Assembly (NCBI RefSeq): GCF_050306235.1
Contig: NZ_JBLWFH010000008.1
Coordinates: forward strand, 165,607 to 229,606
Source of the DNA: Glaciecola sp947496235
GTDB lineage: Bacteria; Pseudomonadota; Gammaproteobacteria; Enterobacterales; Alteromonadaceae
Direction: 5' to 3'
DNA: 64,000 nt
Under the pieces are notes generated by a model, which saw nothing but the letters and a program-made list of their open reading frames with translations, did not search any database and had not been told where the DNA came from. Of the stretch, positions 35,492 to 44,572 are shown piece after piece. The translations under genes were made by a program, and so were the position numbers. Within the stretch, counting starts at the first letter, position 1; every line of letters begins with the position of its first letter.

Positions 35492-35920
35492 ATCATATCC
35501 AACTCTTCAAAAACCGACTCCTTTAGGCTACCGGTTCAACCGGTAGCTCGCTCGCTTTCAACAGCGAAATACTTCCCACGCTATAATTTTCACTATAAAT
35601 CATTTTTATGAACAGCCTGTCGCTCAATTGTTAATATTACGCGTAGTTGTAAACAGTATGTTTTTATAAAGTAGCTTTTGATAACGAATGAGGTCTGAGC
35701 GTCTTGTTAGTATAGAGACATATCTACTCCAACTTCGCATTTATTGGAATTATTAGCCTAATAATACCCAAAAATACCGTAAAAAACGAAATGAATATCC
35801 TAAAATATACAAATAAAAGGAAATATATTTCACTTTTGCCTGTTTTTGGGTTTTTATATTTCGCCGGCTGCGATATAGTGCGCGCTAACTTAAACGGTAA
35901 CTAAAATAGGAGTCACCAAG
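35492..35920 (+). other. Gap between maoP and ilvI: leader/regulatory region
   Basis: No gene is visible. A perfect hairpin GCTACCGG-TTCAA-CCGGTAGC (35527-35547) without T tract lies near maoP. The half closer to ilvI is very AT-rich (35760-35860), compatible with Lrp-type control, but I see no leader peptide rich in branched-chain codons and no clear terminator. Confidence 0.4.
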
Positions 35921-37639
35921 GTGAGGATGATGTCGGGCGCGGCAATGGTCGTACAAGCCCTTAAAGACGTAGGTGTGACGCATTTGTTTGGGTATCCTGG
36001 TGGTGCTGTACTGGACATTTACGATGCGTTATTTGCGCAAGATGATGTGAAGCATGTACTAGTGCGTCATGAACAAGCGGCTGCTCACATGGCTGACGGC
36101 TATGCTAGGAGCACGGGAAAAACTGGTACTGTATTAGTCACCTCTGGTCCAGGAGCTACTAATACACTTACCGGAATAGCAACTGCCTATATGGATTCTA
36201 TCCCAATGGTTATACTGTCAGGGCAAGTACCTTCTATGCACATAGGTGAAGATGCTTTTCAGGAAACTGACATGGTGGGTTGCTCGCGTCCAATTGTAAA
36301 GCATAGCTTTTTAGTTAAGCGCGCGGTAGATATTCCTAAAGCCATAGCTCAAGCATATTACATTGCCAATACTGGACGTCCTGGCCCTGTAGTTGTAGAT
36401 CTGCCAAAAGACATAGTAAATGTGCAAGAAGAGCATCTCTACGAGTTCCCTACTGATGTGACTATGCGCTCTTATAACCCAACGTTAAAAGGCCATCCTA
36501 AGCAGATCAAAAAAGTGGTAACCACCTTAGCTAAGGCTCGAAGACCGGTTATTTATGTTGGTGGTGGAGCTATTGCAAGTGAAGCTTCCGCGTTGGTTAC
36601 AGAGTTAGCTGAAAAGCTTAAAGCACCAGTGGTAAGTACCCTTATGGGACTTGGCGCTTTTTCATGCACCCATCAACAATCTCTAGGTATGTTAGGCATG
36701 CATGGAACACTTGAAGCTAATAAAACAATGCACAATTCAGATTGTATTTTAGCTTTGGGTGCAAGATTTGATGATCGAGTGACGAATAATGTTGACAAAT
36801 TCTGTCCTCACGCAGACATCATCCATGTAGATATAGATCCGGCTTCTATTTCTAAAACCGTGAATGCACATATTCCAGTAGTGGGTTCCGTTGATAAAGT
36901 TGTTCAGCAAATGCTTACAGAAATGCAAAAGCATGATTTTTCTGACCAAGAAAATAACTTAGCTGAATGGTGGGAACAAATTAGCGAATGGCGTGAACGT
37001 AAGTGTTTGAATTACAATCAAGGCGACACTGTTATTAAGCCGCAAAAAGTTATCGAAGCCTTATATAAACATACCAATGGTGAAGCTTACGTCAGTTCTG
37101 ACGTGGGGCAACATCAAATGTTTGCAGCGCTTTATTATCCTTTTGCGAAACCCCGTCGATGGATTAATTCTGGCGGCTTAGGAACCATGGGATTTGGTTT
37201 ACCTGCTGCTATGGGCGTACAGTTCGCACATCCAGACGCATGTTCAGTTGTTGTGACCGGTGATGGTAGTATCCAGATGAATATTCAAGAGCTATCCACT
37301 TGTTTACAATATAATTTACCGATCAAAATCATTTCACTAAACAACCGTGCATTAGGCATGGTGAGACAGTGGCAAGACATGATCTATAAGGGGCGACATA
37401 GTCATTCTTATATGGACTCAATGCCAGATTTTGTGAAATTAGCTGAAGCATATGGTCATGTGGGTATTAAGGTTGATTCTTTAGATCAACTTGATGATGC
37501 TATGGCAAAATGCTTTGCTGAAAAAGACAGATTGGTATTTATGGATATAGCAGTAGACCAAAATGAACACGTTTATCCGATGCAAATTAAATGGGGTGCA
37601 ATGGACGATATGCGACTAAGTAAGACGGAGCGAACATAA
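35921..37639 (+). CDS. ilvI: Acetolactate synthase large subunit
   Basis: ThDP enzyme for the first shared step of valine, leucine and isoleucine synthesis. Seen: the activating Glu in VLVRHEQAAAHMADGYARS, FAD-binding region in the middle, and the ThDP motif GDGSIQMNIQELSTC. 572 residues, as in IlvI. GTG 35921 has AGGAG eight bases upstream; an ATG two codons later is also possible. It is followed by ilvH after one base. Confidence 0.95.
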   Translation: MRMMSGAAMVVQALKDVGVTHLFGYPGGAVLDIYDALFAQDDVKHVLVRHEQAAAHMADGYARSTGKTGTVLVTSGPGATNTLTGIATAYMDSIPMVILSGQVPSMHIGEDAFQETDMVGCSRPIVKHSFLVKRAVDIPKAIAQAYYIANTGRPGPVVVDLPKDIVNVQEEHLYEFPTDVTMRSYNPTLKGHPKQIKKVVTTLAKARRPVIYVGGGAIASEASALVTELAEKLKAPVVSTLMGLGAFSCTHQQSLGMLGMHGTLEANKTMHNSDCILALGARFDDRVTNNVDKFCPHADIIHVDIDPASISKTVNAHIPVVGSVDKVVQQMLTEMQKHDFSDQENNLAEWWEQISEWRERKCLNYNQGDTVIKPQKVIEALYKHTNGEAYVSSDVGQHQMFAALYYPFAKPRRWINSGGLGTMGFGLPAAMGVQFAHPDACSVVVTGDGSIQMNIQELSTCLQYNLPIKIISLNNRALGMVRQWQDMIYKGRHSHSYMDSMPDFVKLAEAYGHVGIKVDSLDQLDDAMAKCFAEKDRLVFMDIAVDQNEHVYPMQIKWGAMDDMRLSKTERT

Positions 37640-37640
37640 T

Positions 37641-38138
37641 ATGAGAAGAATATTTTCTGTATTAATGGAAAACGCTCCTGGTTCGCTATCTCGAATTATT
37701 GGTGTTTTTTCCCAACGTGGTTATAACGTTGATTCTCTTTGTGTAGCGCCAACCAGTGATGAAAGCTTGTCTCGTTTGACAATTATTACTCAGGCCGACA
37801 ATAAAGTTGCTGAGCAAATTCTTAAACAAATTAATAAATTGATTGATGTTTTAAGAGTTACTGAGTTAACTGAAGCTGCACATGTTGAACGTGAATTGAT
37901 GTTGATAAAGGTGGCAACTCGTACTGATGTGGCGCGTTCAGAAGTTAAACGTAACGTGGACATTTTTCGTGGAAGAATTCTTGATGTTACTTCTCAACAC
38001 TACACAATTGAGATTACCGGTACCAGTGAAAAGCTCACCGCATTCGCGGATGTAATGGCGCAATGCGCCGATATCACAGAATCAGCCAGAACGGGCGTTT
38101 GTGGGTTATCCAGAGGCGACAGAGCCTTAAGAGCTTAA
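37641..38138 (+). CDS. ilvH: Acetolactate synthase regulatory subunit
   Basis: ACT-domain subunit giving valine feedback inhibition. N-terminal ACT domain with ENAPGSLSRIIGVFSQRGYN and C-terminal conserved GRILDVTSQHYTIEITG. 165 residues, almost identical in size to E. coli IlvH. Translated with ilvI (one-base gap). Confidence 0.95.
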   Translation: MRRIFSVLMENAPGSLSRIIGVFSQRGYNVDSLCVAPTSDESLSRLTIITQADNKVAEQILKQINKLIDVLRVTELTEAAHVERELMLIKVATRTDVARSEVKRNVDIFRGRILDVTSQHYTIEITGTSEKLTAFADVMAQCADITESARTGVCGLSRGDRALRA

Positions 38139-38143
38139 GTTTA

Positions 38144-38170
38144 AAAGTCGGACCACTGTCCGACTTTTTT
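38144..38170 (+). terminator. Intrinsic terminator of ilvIH
   Basis: AAAGTCGGAC (38144-38153), loop CACT, GTCCGACTTT (38158-38167) and further T. Confidence 0.9.
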
Positions 38171-38257
38171 ATTTTTAAGCTATGTGTTTGTTATTTATTA
38201 AAAAGTTAATAATTAATTTATTTTAAATTATTGTTATTTTTTATCACCTTTTAGAAA

Positions 38258-38449
38258 ACTGTGCTACACTACACATGTTTTTGGTAATACACCTTTGTTA
38301 GTTTGCTACATCTTAAGTGTCAAGTTCCAAGTTCGTGAAGCTGTCGGACTCTTCTTTATTACTTCAGAGTAAGAATCTCAAAACGCTATTGTCAAAAATG
38401 CCTGCGCAGGCTGATGCGTGTTTTTTTTAAAGTTAAATTTGAGGTTTTT
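38258..38449 (+). promoter_or_regulatory. Long leader of the cold-shock gene
   Basis: A promoter-like TACACT box near 38267-38272 would give a leader of about 165 nt, the usual arrangement for cspA-type genes, whose leader RNA refolds in the cold. A weak GCGCA/TGCGT hairpin followed by T8 lies at about 38405-38428. Boundaries are approximate. Confidence 0.4.
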
Positions 38450-38659
38450 ATGTCTAAAGTTACAGGCACAGTTAAGTGGTTCAACCCTGAAAAGGGCTAT
38501 GGTTTTCTAACTCAAGATGACGGTGGTAAAGATGTATTCGTACATTACCGTGCAATCGTTTCTGAAGGTTACAAATCACTTAACGAAGGCCAAAGAGTTT
38601 CATTTGACGTTGAAGAAGGTCAAAAGGGACTTCAAGCAGCTAACGTTGAAGCAGTTTAA
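38450..38659 (+). CDS. CspA-family cold-shock protein
   Basis: 69-residue OB-fold RNA chaperone. RNP1 is KGYGFLTQDD and RNP2 is VFVHYRAI; GTVKWFNPEKGYGF is the family start. ATG 38450 has GAGG upstream and yields the standard N terminus; an in-frame ATG at 38414 would add residues encoded by the leader. Which csp paralogue it is cannot be decided. Confidence 0.93.
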   Translation: MSKVTGTVKWFNPEKGYGFLTQDDGGKDVFVHYRAIVSEGYKSLNEGQRVSFDVEEGQKGLQAANVEAV

Positions 38660-38681
38660 TTAAAACGCTTCGTTAGTATTC

Positions 38682-38712
38682 AAAAAAAAGCGCTCGTATG
38701 AGCGCTTTTTTT
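38682..38712 (+). terminator. Intrinsic terminator of the cold-shock gene
   Basis: AAAAAAAGCGCTC, loop GTAT, GAGCGCTTTTTTT. Confidence 0.92.
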
Positions 38713-38723
38713 GTGCCTGAAAA

Positions 38724-38880
38724 ATAATGGAGCCGTAAATAATGGAGCCGTAGTTCATTTAAACAATGGAGCCGTAGTTCATTCTCACCGTTTACTTTGT
38801 AAAAATCCCCTAAGGTATTCAGGGTAGGTGAGAATGAACTACGGCTCCATTGTTTAAATGAACTACGGCTCCATTATTTC
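38724..38880. repeat. Palindromic intergenic element, copy 1
   Basis: Perfect 53-bp inverted arms (38737-38789 and 38827-38879) around a 37-bp centre. Each arm holds two copies of the 19-mer AATGGAGCCGTAGTTCATT separated by TAAAC and ends in CTCACC at the centre. A truncated unit lies on the left flank. It sits between the csp terminator and the end of fadA. A second copy is at 47.8 kb. Confidence 0.93.
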
Positions 38881-38913
38881 CAAGGGCTCCAATACTTACA
38901 AAGCTACACTATT

Positions 38914-40077
38914 CTAGATACGTTCAAATACCGTCGCTATACCTTGGCCTAGACCAATACACATAGTAGCTAATCCGATAGTGGCATCCTGATCTTCAAG
39001 AACGTTCAAAAGAGTAGTGGAGATTCTTGCGCCGGAACAACCTAGAGGATGTCCTAATGCTATCGCGCCACCTTTCAAGTTTACTTTGTCTTCATATACA
39101 TCTAGCCAACCAAGCTGCTTAATACATGATAACGCCTGTGCAGCAAAAGCTTCGTTAAACTCCGCAAATTCAATATCATTCATGGTTAAACCAGCGCGTT
39201 GTAGAGCTTTCTTGGTAGCCGGTACTGGACCGAAACCCATAATAGCTGCATCACAACCTGCAACAGCCATTGACCGGATTTTTGCTCTTGGTGTAAGACC
39301 CATAGCTTTTGCTTTGTCAGCAGACATTACTAGCATAGCTGCAGCGCCATCAGAAATTGCGGATGACGTACCTGCGGTAACACTACCATTCACAGGATCA
39401 AACACGGGACGCAAACCGGCTAAGGTTTCCGTGGTGGTTTCTGGACGTATAACTTCATCGTGCTCAATTAGGGTTAAAACACCATCAGCATCATGACCTT
39501 CAATGGCAACAATCTCATTTGCCCATTTACCATCTTGCATAGCTTTGTAGGCTTTTTGATGTGAACGAGCACCAAATGCGTCTTGCATTTCTCGGGTGAT
39601 ACCATTTTGGCGACCAAGCAATTCAGCTGTCATTCCCATGTTGCCAGAAGCTTTGGCAGTGTATTTTGCCAGCGCTGGATGGAAATCCAAATTATAAGTC
39701 ATGGGAACATGGCCCATATGCTCAACACCACCAATCATATACACATCACCGCGACCTGTCATGATAGCTGAAGTCGCATCATGCAAAGCTTGCATAGAAG
39801 AGCCACATAATCTGTTTATAGTTGCGGCACCTGTGCTTCGAGGAATTTTAGTCAATAACTGTGCATTTCGGGCAATGTTAAACCCTTGCTCTTTAGTTTG
39901 TTGCACACATCCCCAAATGATGTCCTCAATTTCACTAGGATCAAGATTAGGATTACGTTCAAGTAATTTGGTCATCAAGTGAGCAGATAAATCTTCTGCT
40001 CTTACATTTCTAAATACACCGCCTTTGGAGCGACCCATGGGTGTTCGAATACAATCTACGACCACTACATCTTTCAT
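38914..40077 (-). CDS. fadA: 3-ketoacyl-CoA thiolase FadA
   Basis: Last step of the fatty-acid beta-oxidation cycle, beta subunit of the FadAB complex. Nucleophile Cys in INRLCGSSMQALHDA (about 90), His in NEAFAAQ region, and C-terminal GHPLGCSGAR and CIGLGQG. 387 residues as in E. coli. AGGAG precedes the ATG. It lies 20 bp after fadB in one operon. Confidence 0.95.
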   Translation of the reverse strand: MKDVVVVDCIRTPMGRSKGGVFRNVRAEDLSAHLMTKLLERNPNLDPSEIEDIIWGCVQQTKEQGFNIARNAQLLTKIPRSTGAATINRLCGSSMQALHDATSAIMTGRGDVYMIGGVEHMGHVPMTYNLDFHPALAKYTAKASGNMGMTAELLGRQNGITREMQDAFGARSHQKAYKAMQDGKWANEIVAIEGHDADGVLTLIEHDEVIRPETTTETLAGLRPVFDPVNGSVTAGTSSAISDGAAAMLVMSADKAKAMGLTPRAKIRSMAVAGCDAAIMGFGPVPATKKALQRAGLTMNDIEFAEFNEAFAAQALSCIKQLGWLDVYEDKVNLKGGAIALGHPLGCSGARISTTLLNVLEDQDATIGLATMCIGLGQGIATVFERI

Positions 40078-40097
40078 AAATTTTCTCCTTAACTGTT

Positions 40098-42248
40098 TTA
40101 GGCGAAGTATGATTTGCCTGAGGCGGCCATTTCACGTACGCCATCAGATACTTGATAGATTGGACCCAAATGGGCATATTTGTCTGCTAATGCAACAAAA
40201 TTCGCGAGTCCAAGGGTTTCAATGTAACGGAAAATTCCGCCTCTGAAAGGAGGGAAACCCAATCCATAAAGTAACGCCATATCCGCTTCGGCTGCGCTGT
40301 CGACAACACCTTCTTCTAAGCATCGAATAGCTTCATTGGCCATAGGTATCATCATGCGAGCGATAATTTCGTCAGTATCGAATTCCTTAGTATCAGCAAC
40401 ATGGGGCTGCATGAGTGCATACGCATCTTCAGCCGGCGTTTTACTAGGACGACCGCGCTTGTCTTTACCATAATTGTAGAAGCCTTGACCGTTCTTTTGA
40501 CCTAAACGCTTATTGCTGAACATCAAAGTTACAGGGTCGTTTTCAATTTTCTGCATGCGCTCAGGAATGCCATCAGACATTACGCTAGCAGCATGATCCG
40601 CAGTATCCATGCCCACAACATCAAGTAGATATGCCGGACCCATTGGCCAACCAAAGACTTTTTCCATCACTTTATCAACAGCGGTGAAATCAGCACCATC
40701 AATAACTAAACGACTGAAACCAGCAAAATAAGGGAATAACACGCGGTTTACAAAGAAGCCTGGGCAGTCATTGACAACTATTGGCGTTTTGCCCATCTTA
40801 AGAGTTGCTGCAACAACGGCAGAAATTGTAGCTTCGTCAGTCTTCTCACCTCGAATGATTTCTACTAAGGGCATTCTGTGTACTGGATTGAAGAAATGCA
40901 TACCACAAAAACGTTCAGGTTTAGACAAAGCTTCTGCCAGTTGGTCAATAGAAATGGTGGAAGTGTTTGAAGTAATAATGGCATCTTCTGATACGGTATC
41001 TTCTACTTCTTTAAGGACCTTAGATTTGATGGCGGGGTTTTCTACTACAGCTTCGATCACCAAATCAGCATCTGCAATGGCCTTCATATCGAGAGTTGGG
41101 ACAATATTGTTCAGGGTTGATGCCATTTTCGCTGGCGTAACCTTGCCTCTTTCCATGCCTTTAGTGAGGATTTTAGCCGCTTCATTCAAGCCTAATTCTA
41201 AGGCTTGATTATTAATATCTTTCATTACTGTAGGTACGCCTTTAACCGCACCTTGATAAGCAATTCCACCGCCCATGATACCAGCGCCTAACACAGCGTG
41301 TTGCTTGACGTCTTTGGTTGCTGCTTTTGCTTGTTTCTTACCTTTGCTTTTAACTATCTGATCAGCAAGGAATATACCTACTTGTGCTTGGCAGGCGTCA
41401 GTTTTAGCAAGGGCTACAAAGCCTTCGTTTTCTAATTTTAAAGCGCCTTCTCGTCCCAAAGCCGCAGCTTTTTGTACTGTTTCAACCATTTTGTGTGGTG
41501 CTGGATAATGTTTTCCAGCTTGAGCCGCAACCATAGCGGCAGCAGTTGAAAAACTCATCATTGCTTCATTAGTATTCAACGATAAAGGTGCTTTTTTCTG
41601 TTCTCTTCTTGCTTGCCAGTCTAGTTTGCCAGCAATAGCATCTTTGAGCATAGCCCGTGCCGCTTCATGCAATTTCTCTGGCGCAACAACGGCATCTACA
41701 GCTCCTTCGGCTAAGGCTTTCTGACCATCTCTATCGCGGCCAGTAGTCATCCACTCTAAAGCGTTGTCAGAACCGATTAATCGAGGTAAACGAACTGTAC
41801 CGCCGAAACCTGGCATTAAACCAAGTTTTACTTCGGGTAGACCTATTCGAGCACTAGTATCAGCTACGCGTAAATCAGTGGCTAATGTCATTTCACATCC
41901 GCCACCAAGGGCAAAACCGTTTATTGCGGATATGGTAGGCACAGGAAGATCTTCAAATCTGTCGAACACTTGTGACGTTTTCGCCACCCAAGCTAGCACT
42001 TCTGATTCAGGCATTTCAAATAATGCGGTAAATTCAGTGATATCTGCACCGACAATAAAGACAGGTTTAGCTGAACGAACTAATACCCCTTTAACGCCAT
42101 CAGAAACATTAATGGCGGCAATGGCTTTATCCAATTCTGCTACCGTTTGTTTATCAAATTTATTCACTGAACCCTTGGCATCAAATACCAGTTCAGCAAT
42201 ACCGTCGTCAGTCATTTCAACCGACAGACTCTCGCCGTGAAACATCAT
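40098..42248 (-). CDS. fadB: Fatty-acid oxidation complex alpha subunit FadB
   Basis: Multifunctional enoyl-CoA hydratase and 3-hydroxyacyl-CoA dehydrogenase. The N-terminal crotonase part has INGFALGGGCEMTLATD and the Glu-bearing GLPEVKLGLMPGFGGT; the NAD domain has VLGAGIMGGGIAYQGA and the catalytic HFFNPVHRMPLVE. 716 residues. ATG 42248 is chosen because AGGAG lies seven bases upstream; an in-frame ATG at 42266 precedes that site. Confidence 0.95.
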   Translation of the reverse strand: MMFHGESLSVEMTDDGIAELVFDAKGSVNKFDKQTVAELDKAIAAINVSDGVKGVLVRSAKPVFIVGADITEFTALFEMPESEVLAWVAKTSQVFDRFEDLPVPTISAINGFALGGGCEMTLATDLRVADTSARIGLPEVKLGLMPGFGGTVRLPRLIGSDNALEWMTTGRDRDGQKALAEGAVDAVVAPEKLHEAARAMLKDAIAGKLDWQARREQKKAPLSLNTNEAMMSFSTAAAMVAAQAGKHYPAPHKMVETVQKAAALGREGALKLENEGFVALAKTDACQAQVGIFLADQIVKSKGKKQAKAATKDVKQHAVLGAGIMGGGIAYQGAVKGVPTVMKDINNQALELGLNEAAKILTKGMERGKVTPAKMASTLNNIVPTLDMKAIADADLVIEAVVENPAIKSKVLKEVEDTVSEDAIITSNTSTISIDQLAEALSKPERFCGMHFFNPVHRMPLVEIIRGEKTDEATISAVVAATLKMGKTPIVVNDCPGFFVNRVLFPYFAGFSRLVIDGADFTAVDKVMEKVFGWPMGPAYLLDVVGMDTADHAASVMSDGIPERMQKIENDPVTLMFSNKRLGQKNGQGFYNYGKDKRGRPSKTPAEDAYALMQPHVADTKEFDTDEIIARMMIPMANEAIRCLEEGVVDSAAEADMALLYGLGFPPFRGGIFRYIETLGLANFVALADKYAHLGPIYQVSDGVREMAASGKSYFA

Positions 42249-42481
42249 GTATATCTCCTGTGTCACATTTTTCGAAAAACTTTTATTAAGATTAGACCAC
42301 CAATACCGATAGGTGAATTATAATGAGTGAATAAGACATAAAAGTTATAAATTTATTCAAACCAATGGAAAATTGTCTTGTCTATTCCTATGTTGCAACG
42401 AATACTACGATATTCAAGTATGATAAGGTTATTTATTTTATAAATGGCGACATATTTGAGTAACAAATAAGGGACTTTATT

Positions 42482-44467
42482 TTGTTCATCTTGTTTTGTA
42501 AAAACTTCTCTTTTTTACTAATAGCTTTTCTATTGGTATCAAATAGTTATGCCCAAAGTAAGGCGAATCAAGAAACGACTTCCACACCACAGGTCGACCA
42601 AGCTCTGAGAGATTCTCAACGAGCGGCATTTTTGCGATTAGATAAACGTTTGTGGAATATGTCTGATGAAGAATTGGTCGATGCTATACAAGACATTGGT
42701 GACTATCCATTAAATCCCTATTTAATTGCAAAAAAGCTCACACATCGCATAAGCCTTAGTAGAACAGGTCAAATTAGAGATTTTTTGCTTAAGTATGATG
42801 GCACTCCACTGGATCGTTTGGTACGAACGCCATGGCTAGAATATTTAAAAAAACGCAATAAAGACCAGTTGTTTATGCAGTTTTATCGAAATGTGTATGA
42901 CACCGAATTAGCCTGCTATGACTTAGATTTACGTTATCAATACAGCCAAGACAAAGAGGCAGTATTTAATGAAGTGGCAGATTTTTGGAATGTTGGAAAA
43001 AGCCAGCCTAAAACCTGTGATCCCGTATTTAAAGCCTGGATGCAAGCTGGTTTATTGACGGAAGATTTAATTCTACAGCGTATTGAAAAGGCGGCTAATG
43101 GTGGCACTCATACCTTAATACCTTATCTAACGACCTTGTTGCCCGAAGATAAAAAGTATTTGGCAGAGGCTTGGCATAAGGTGAGGCGAAATCCGGCAAC
43201 TGTCGCCAAATTGAATTTATTTAATGGACGCTATCAAATGATAGAGTCATCTATTGTCACCTATGCACTAACAAGACTTATTTGGCGTGATGCAGACCTG
43301 GCATTAAAAACCTATGAAAGGGCTAAAAATGCAATGGTATTTTCTCAAGCTCAAACGGCAAAAATTGCAAATCAATTTGCAGTAAGCTTGGCGTTAAATG
43401 AACATAAACAAGCGGAAAAGTGGCTGACCAAAGCTGGCGATGTAGCGCCTCAAGAAGATACCCTCAGATGGCATCTAGCTTTATTGTTGCGCAATCAAGA
43501 GTGGCAAAAAATCATTCTTCTAATAGAGAAAAGTCAGCCCCAATATACTCATGATTTACAGTTTCAATATTGGTTGGCCAGAGCATATGAACTTGTGGGT
43601 CGAAACCAAGATGCAACTAGCCTCTATCGTCAGTTAGCGAGTGCTCGGGACTATTACGGCTTTTTATCAAGTGCTCGATTAGGCGTAGATTATAGCTTTG
43701 AACATCAGCCATTATCCCCTTCCCAAGAGGATCTAGACCTCATTCGTCAGTCGGGCTTTGCTCAACGGGCTTACGAGTTGAGAAAGATAGGTCGTGATTA
43801 TTGGGCGCGTTTGGAATGGCTAGCCTTAAAGCGTTCATTGAATCAAGAGCAGCAATTGGCAACTGCCGTCGTTTCGTCCGAGTGGGGCTGGCATGATCAA
43901 ACCATTCGCACATTAGGTGATTTGCGTGAATTAAACGATGTAGAAAGGCGTTTTCCCATCGCTTATGCAGATTTGATTGTGCCAGAAGCTAAGAAAAATA
44001 ATATCCAACCAGAGTGGAGTTTGGCTATCGCTCGACGAGAAAGTAGCTTTATGCCAGATGCTATTTCGTCTGTCGATGCGCGAGGTTTGATGCAAGTATT
44101 GCCAAGTACGGCGCGGTACTTGGAAAAGCGTCGAGTATCTTCTTCTGAGCTTTTAGAGCCAGACTTTAACGCAAGAGTGGGAAATAAATATTTAAGATAT
44201 CTATTAAATAAGCTCGATGGCAATACCTTACTTGCTACCGCATCGTACAATGCTGGCTGGCGCCGAGTTCTTGATTGGTTACCGGAAGATAATGCTATCG
44301 ACGCCGATATTTGGATAGAATTAATTCCCTACAGAGAGACGCGTAATTATGTAAAGGCGGTAATGGCGTACCAACAGATTTATCAGCGTAAACTATCTGA
44401 TGAAATGCCGAAACACACAGTCTTCAGTCAACTCGCTTCGAGCCAGATCGAGCCAAGATCTTCTTAA
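42482..44467 (+). CDS. slt: Soluble lytic murein transglycosylase
   Basis: Periplasmic enzyme cutting peptidoglycan to 1,6-anhydro products. Signal peptide (about 1-24, ending NSYAQ), a long alpha-superhelical region (about 40-450), and a C-terminal SLT domain with catalytic Glu in RRESSFMP, ARGLMQVLPSTARYL and ATASYNAGWRRV. 661 residues match Slt70. TTG start with AAGGGA about eight bases upstream. Confidence 0.92.
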   Translation: MFILFCKNFSFLLIAFLLVSNSYAQSKANQETTSTPQVDQALRDSQRAAFLRLDKRLWNMSDEELVDAIQDIGDYPLNPYLIAKKLTHRISLSRTGQIRDFLLKYDGTPLDRLVRTPWLEYLKKRNKDQLFMQFYRNVYDTELACYDLDLRYQYSQDKEAVFNEVADFWNVGKSQPKTCDPVFKAWMQAGLLTEDLILQRIEKAANGGTHTLIPYLTTLLPEDKKYLAEAWHKVRRNPATVAKLNLFNGRYQMIESSIVTYALTRLIWRDADLALKTYERAKNAMVFSQAQTAKIANQFAVSLALNEHKQAEKWLTKAGDVAPQEDTLRWHLALLLRNQEWQKIILLIEKSQPQYTHDLQFQYWLARAYELVGRNQDATSLYRQLASARDYYGFLSSARLGVDYSFEHQPLSPSQEDLDLIRQSGFAQRAYELRKIGRDYWARLEWLALKRSLNQEQQLATAVVSSEWGWHDQTIRTLGDLRELNDVERRFPIAYADLIVPEAKKNNIQPEWSLAIARRESSFMPDAISSVDARGLMQVLPSTARYLEKRRVSSSELLEPDFNARVGNKYLRYLLNKLDGNTLLATASYNAGWRRVLDWLPEDNAIDADIWIELIPYRETRNYVKAVMAYQQIYQRKLSDEMPKHTVFSQLASSQIEPRSS

Positions 44468-44572
44468 CTTGCGAATTTGAGCAAAAGTTAACAAAAAGGT
44501 TTTGTTCTTTTTTACCAGATATTGCCTATGTTAATATGTGCGTTTAAATAATAAGAAGAAGGAAATCAGTCA

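Noticed and set aside
38400..38430. Independent terminator in the csp leader
   Set aside because: The 5-bp stem includes a G-T pair and is weak; it is more likely part of leader refolding.
38724..38880. CRISPR array suggested by repeated 19-mers
   Set aside because: Repeats are inverted as well as direct, the linkers are 5 bp, there are no unique spacers and no cas genes.
42267..42481. FadR or PsrA operator between fadB and slt
   Set aside because: No convincing palindrome matching either consensus could be read there.
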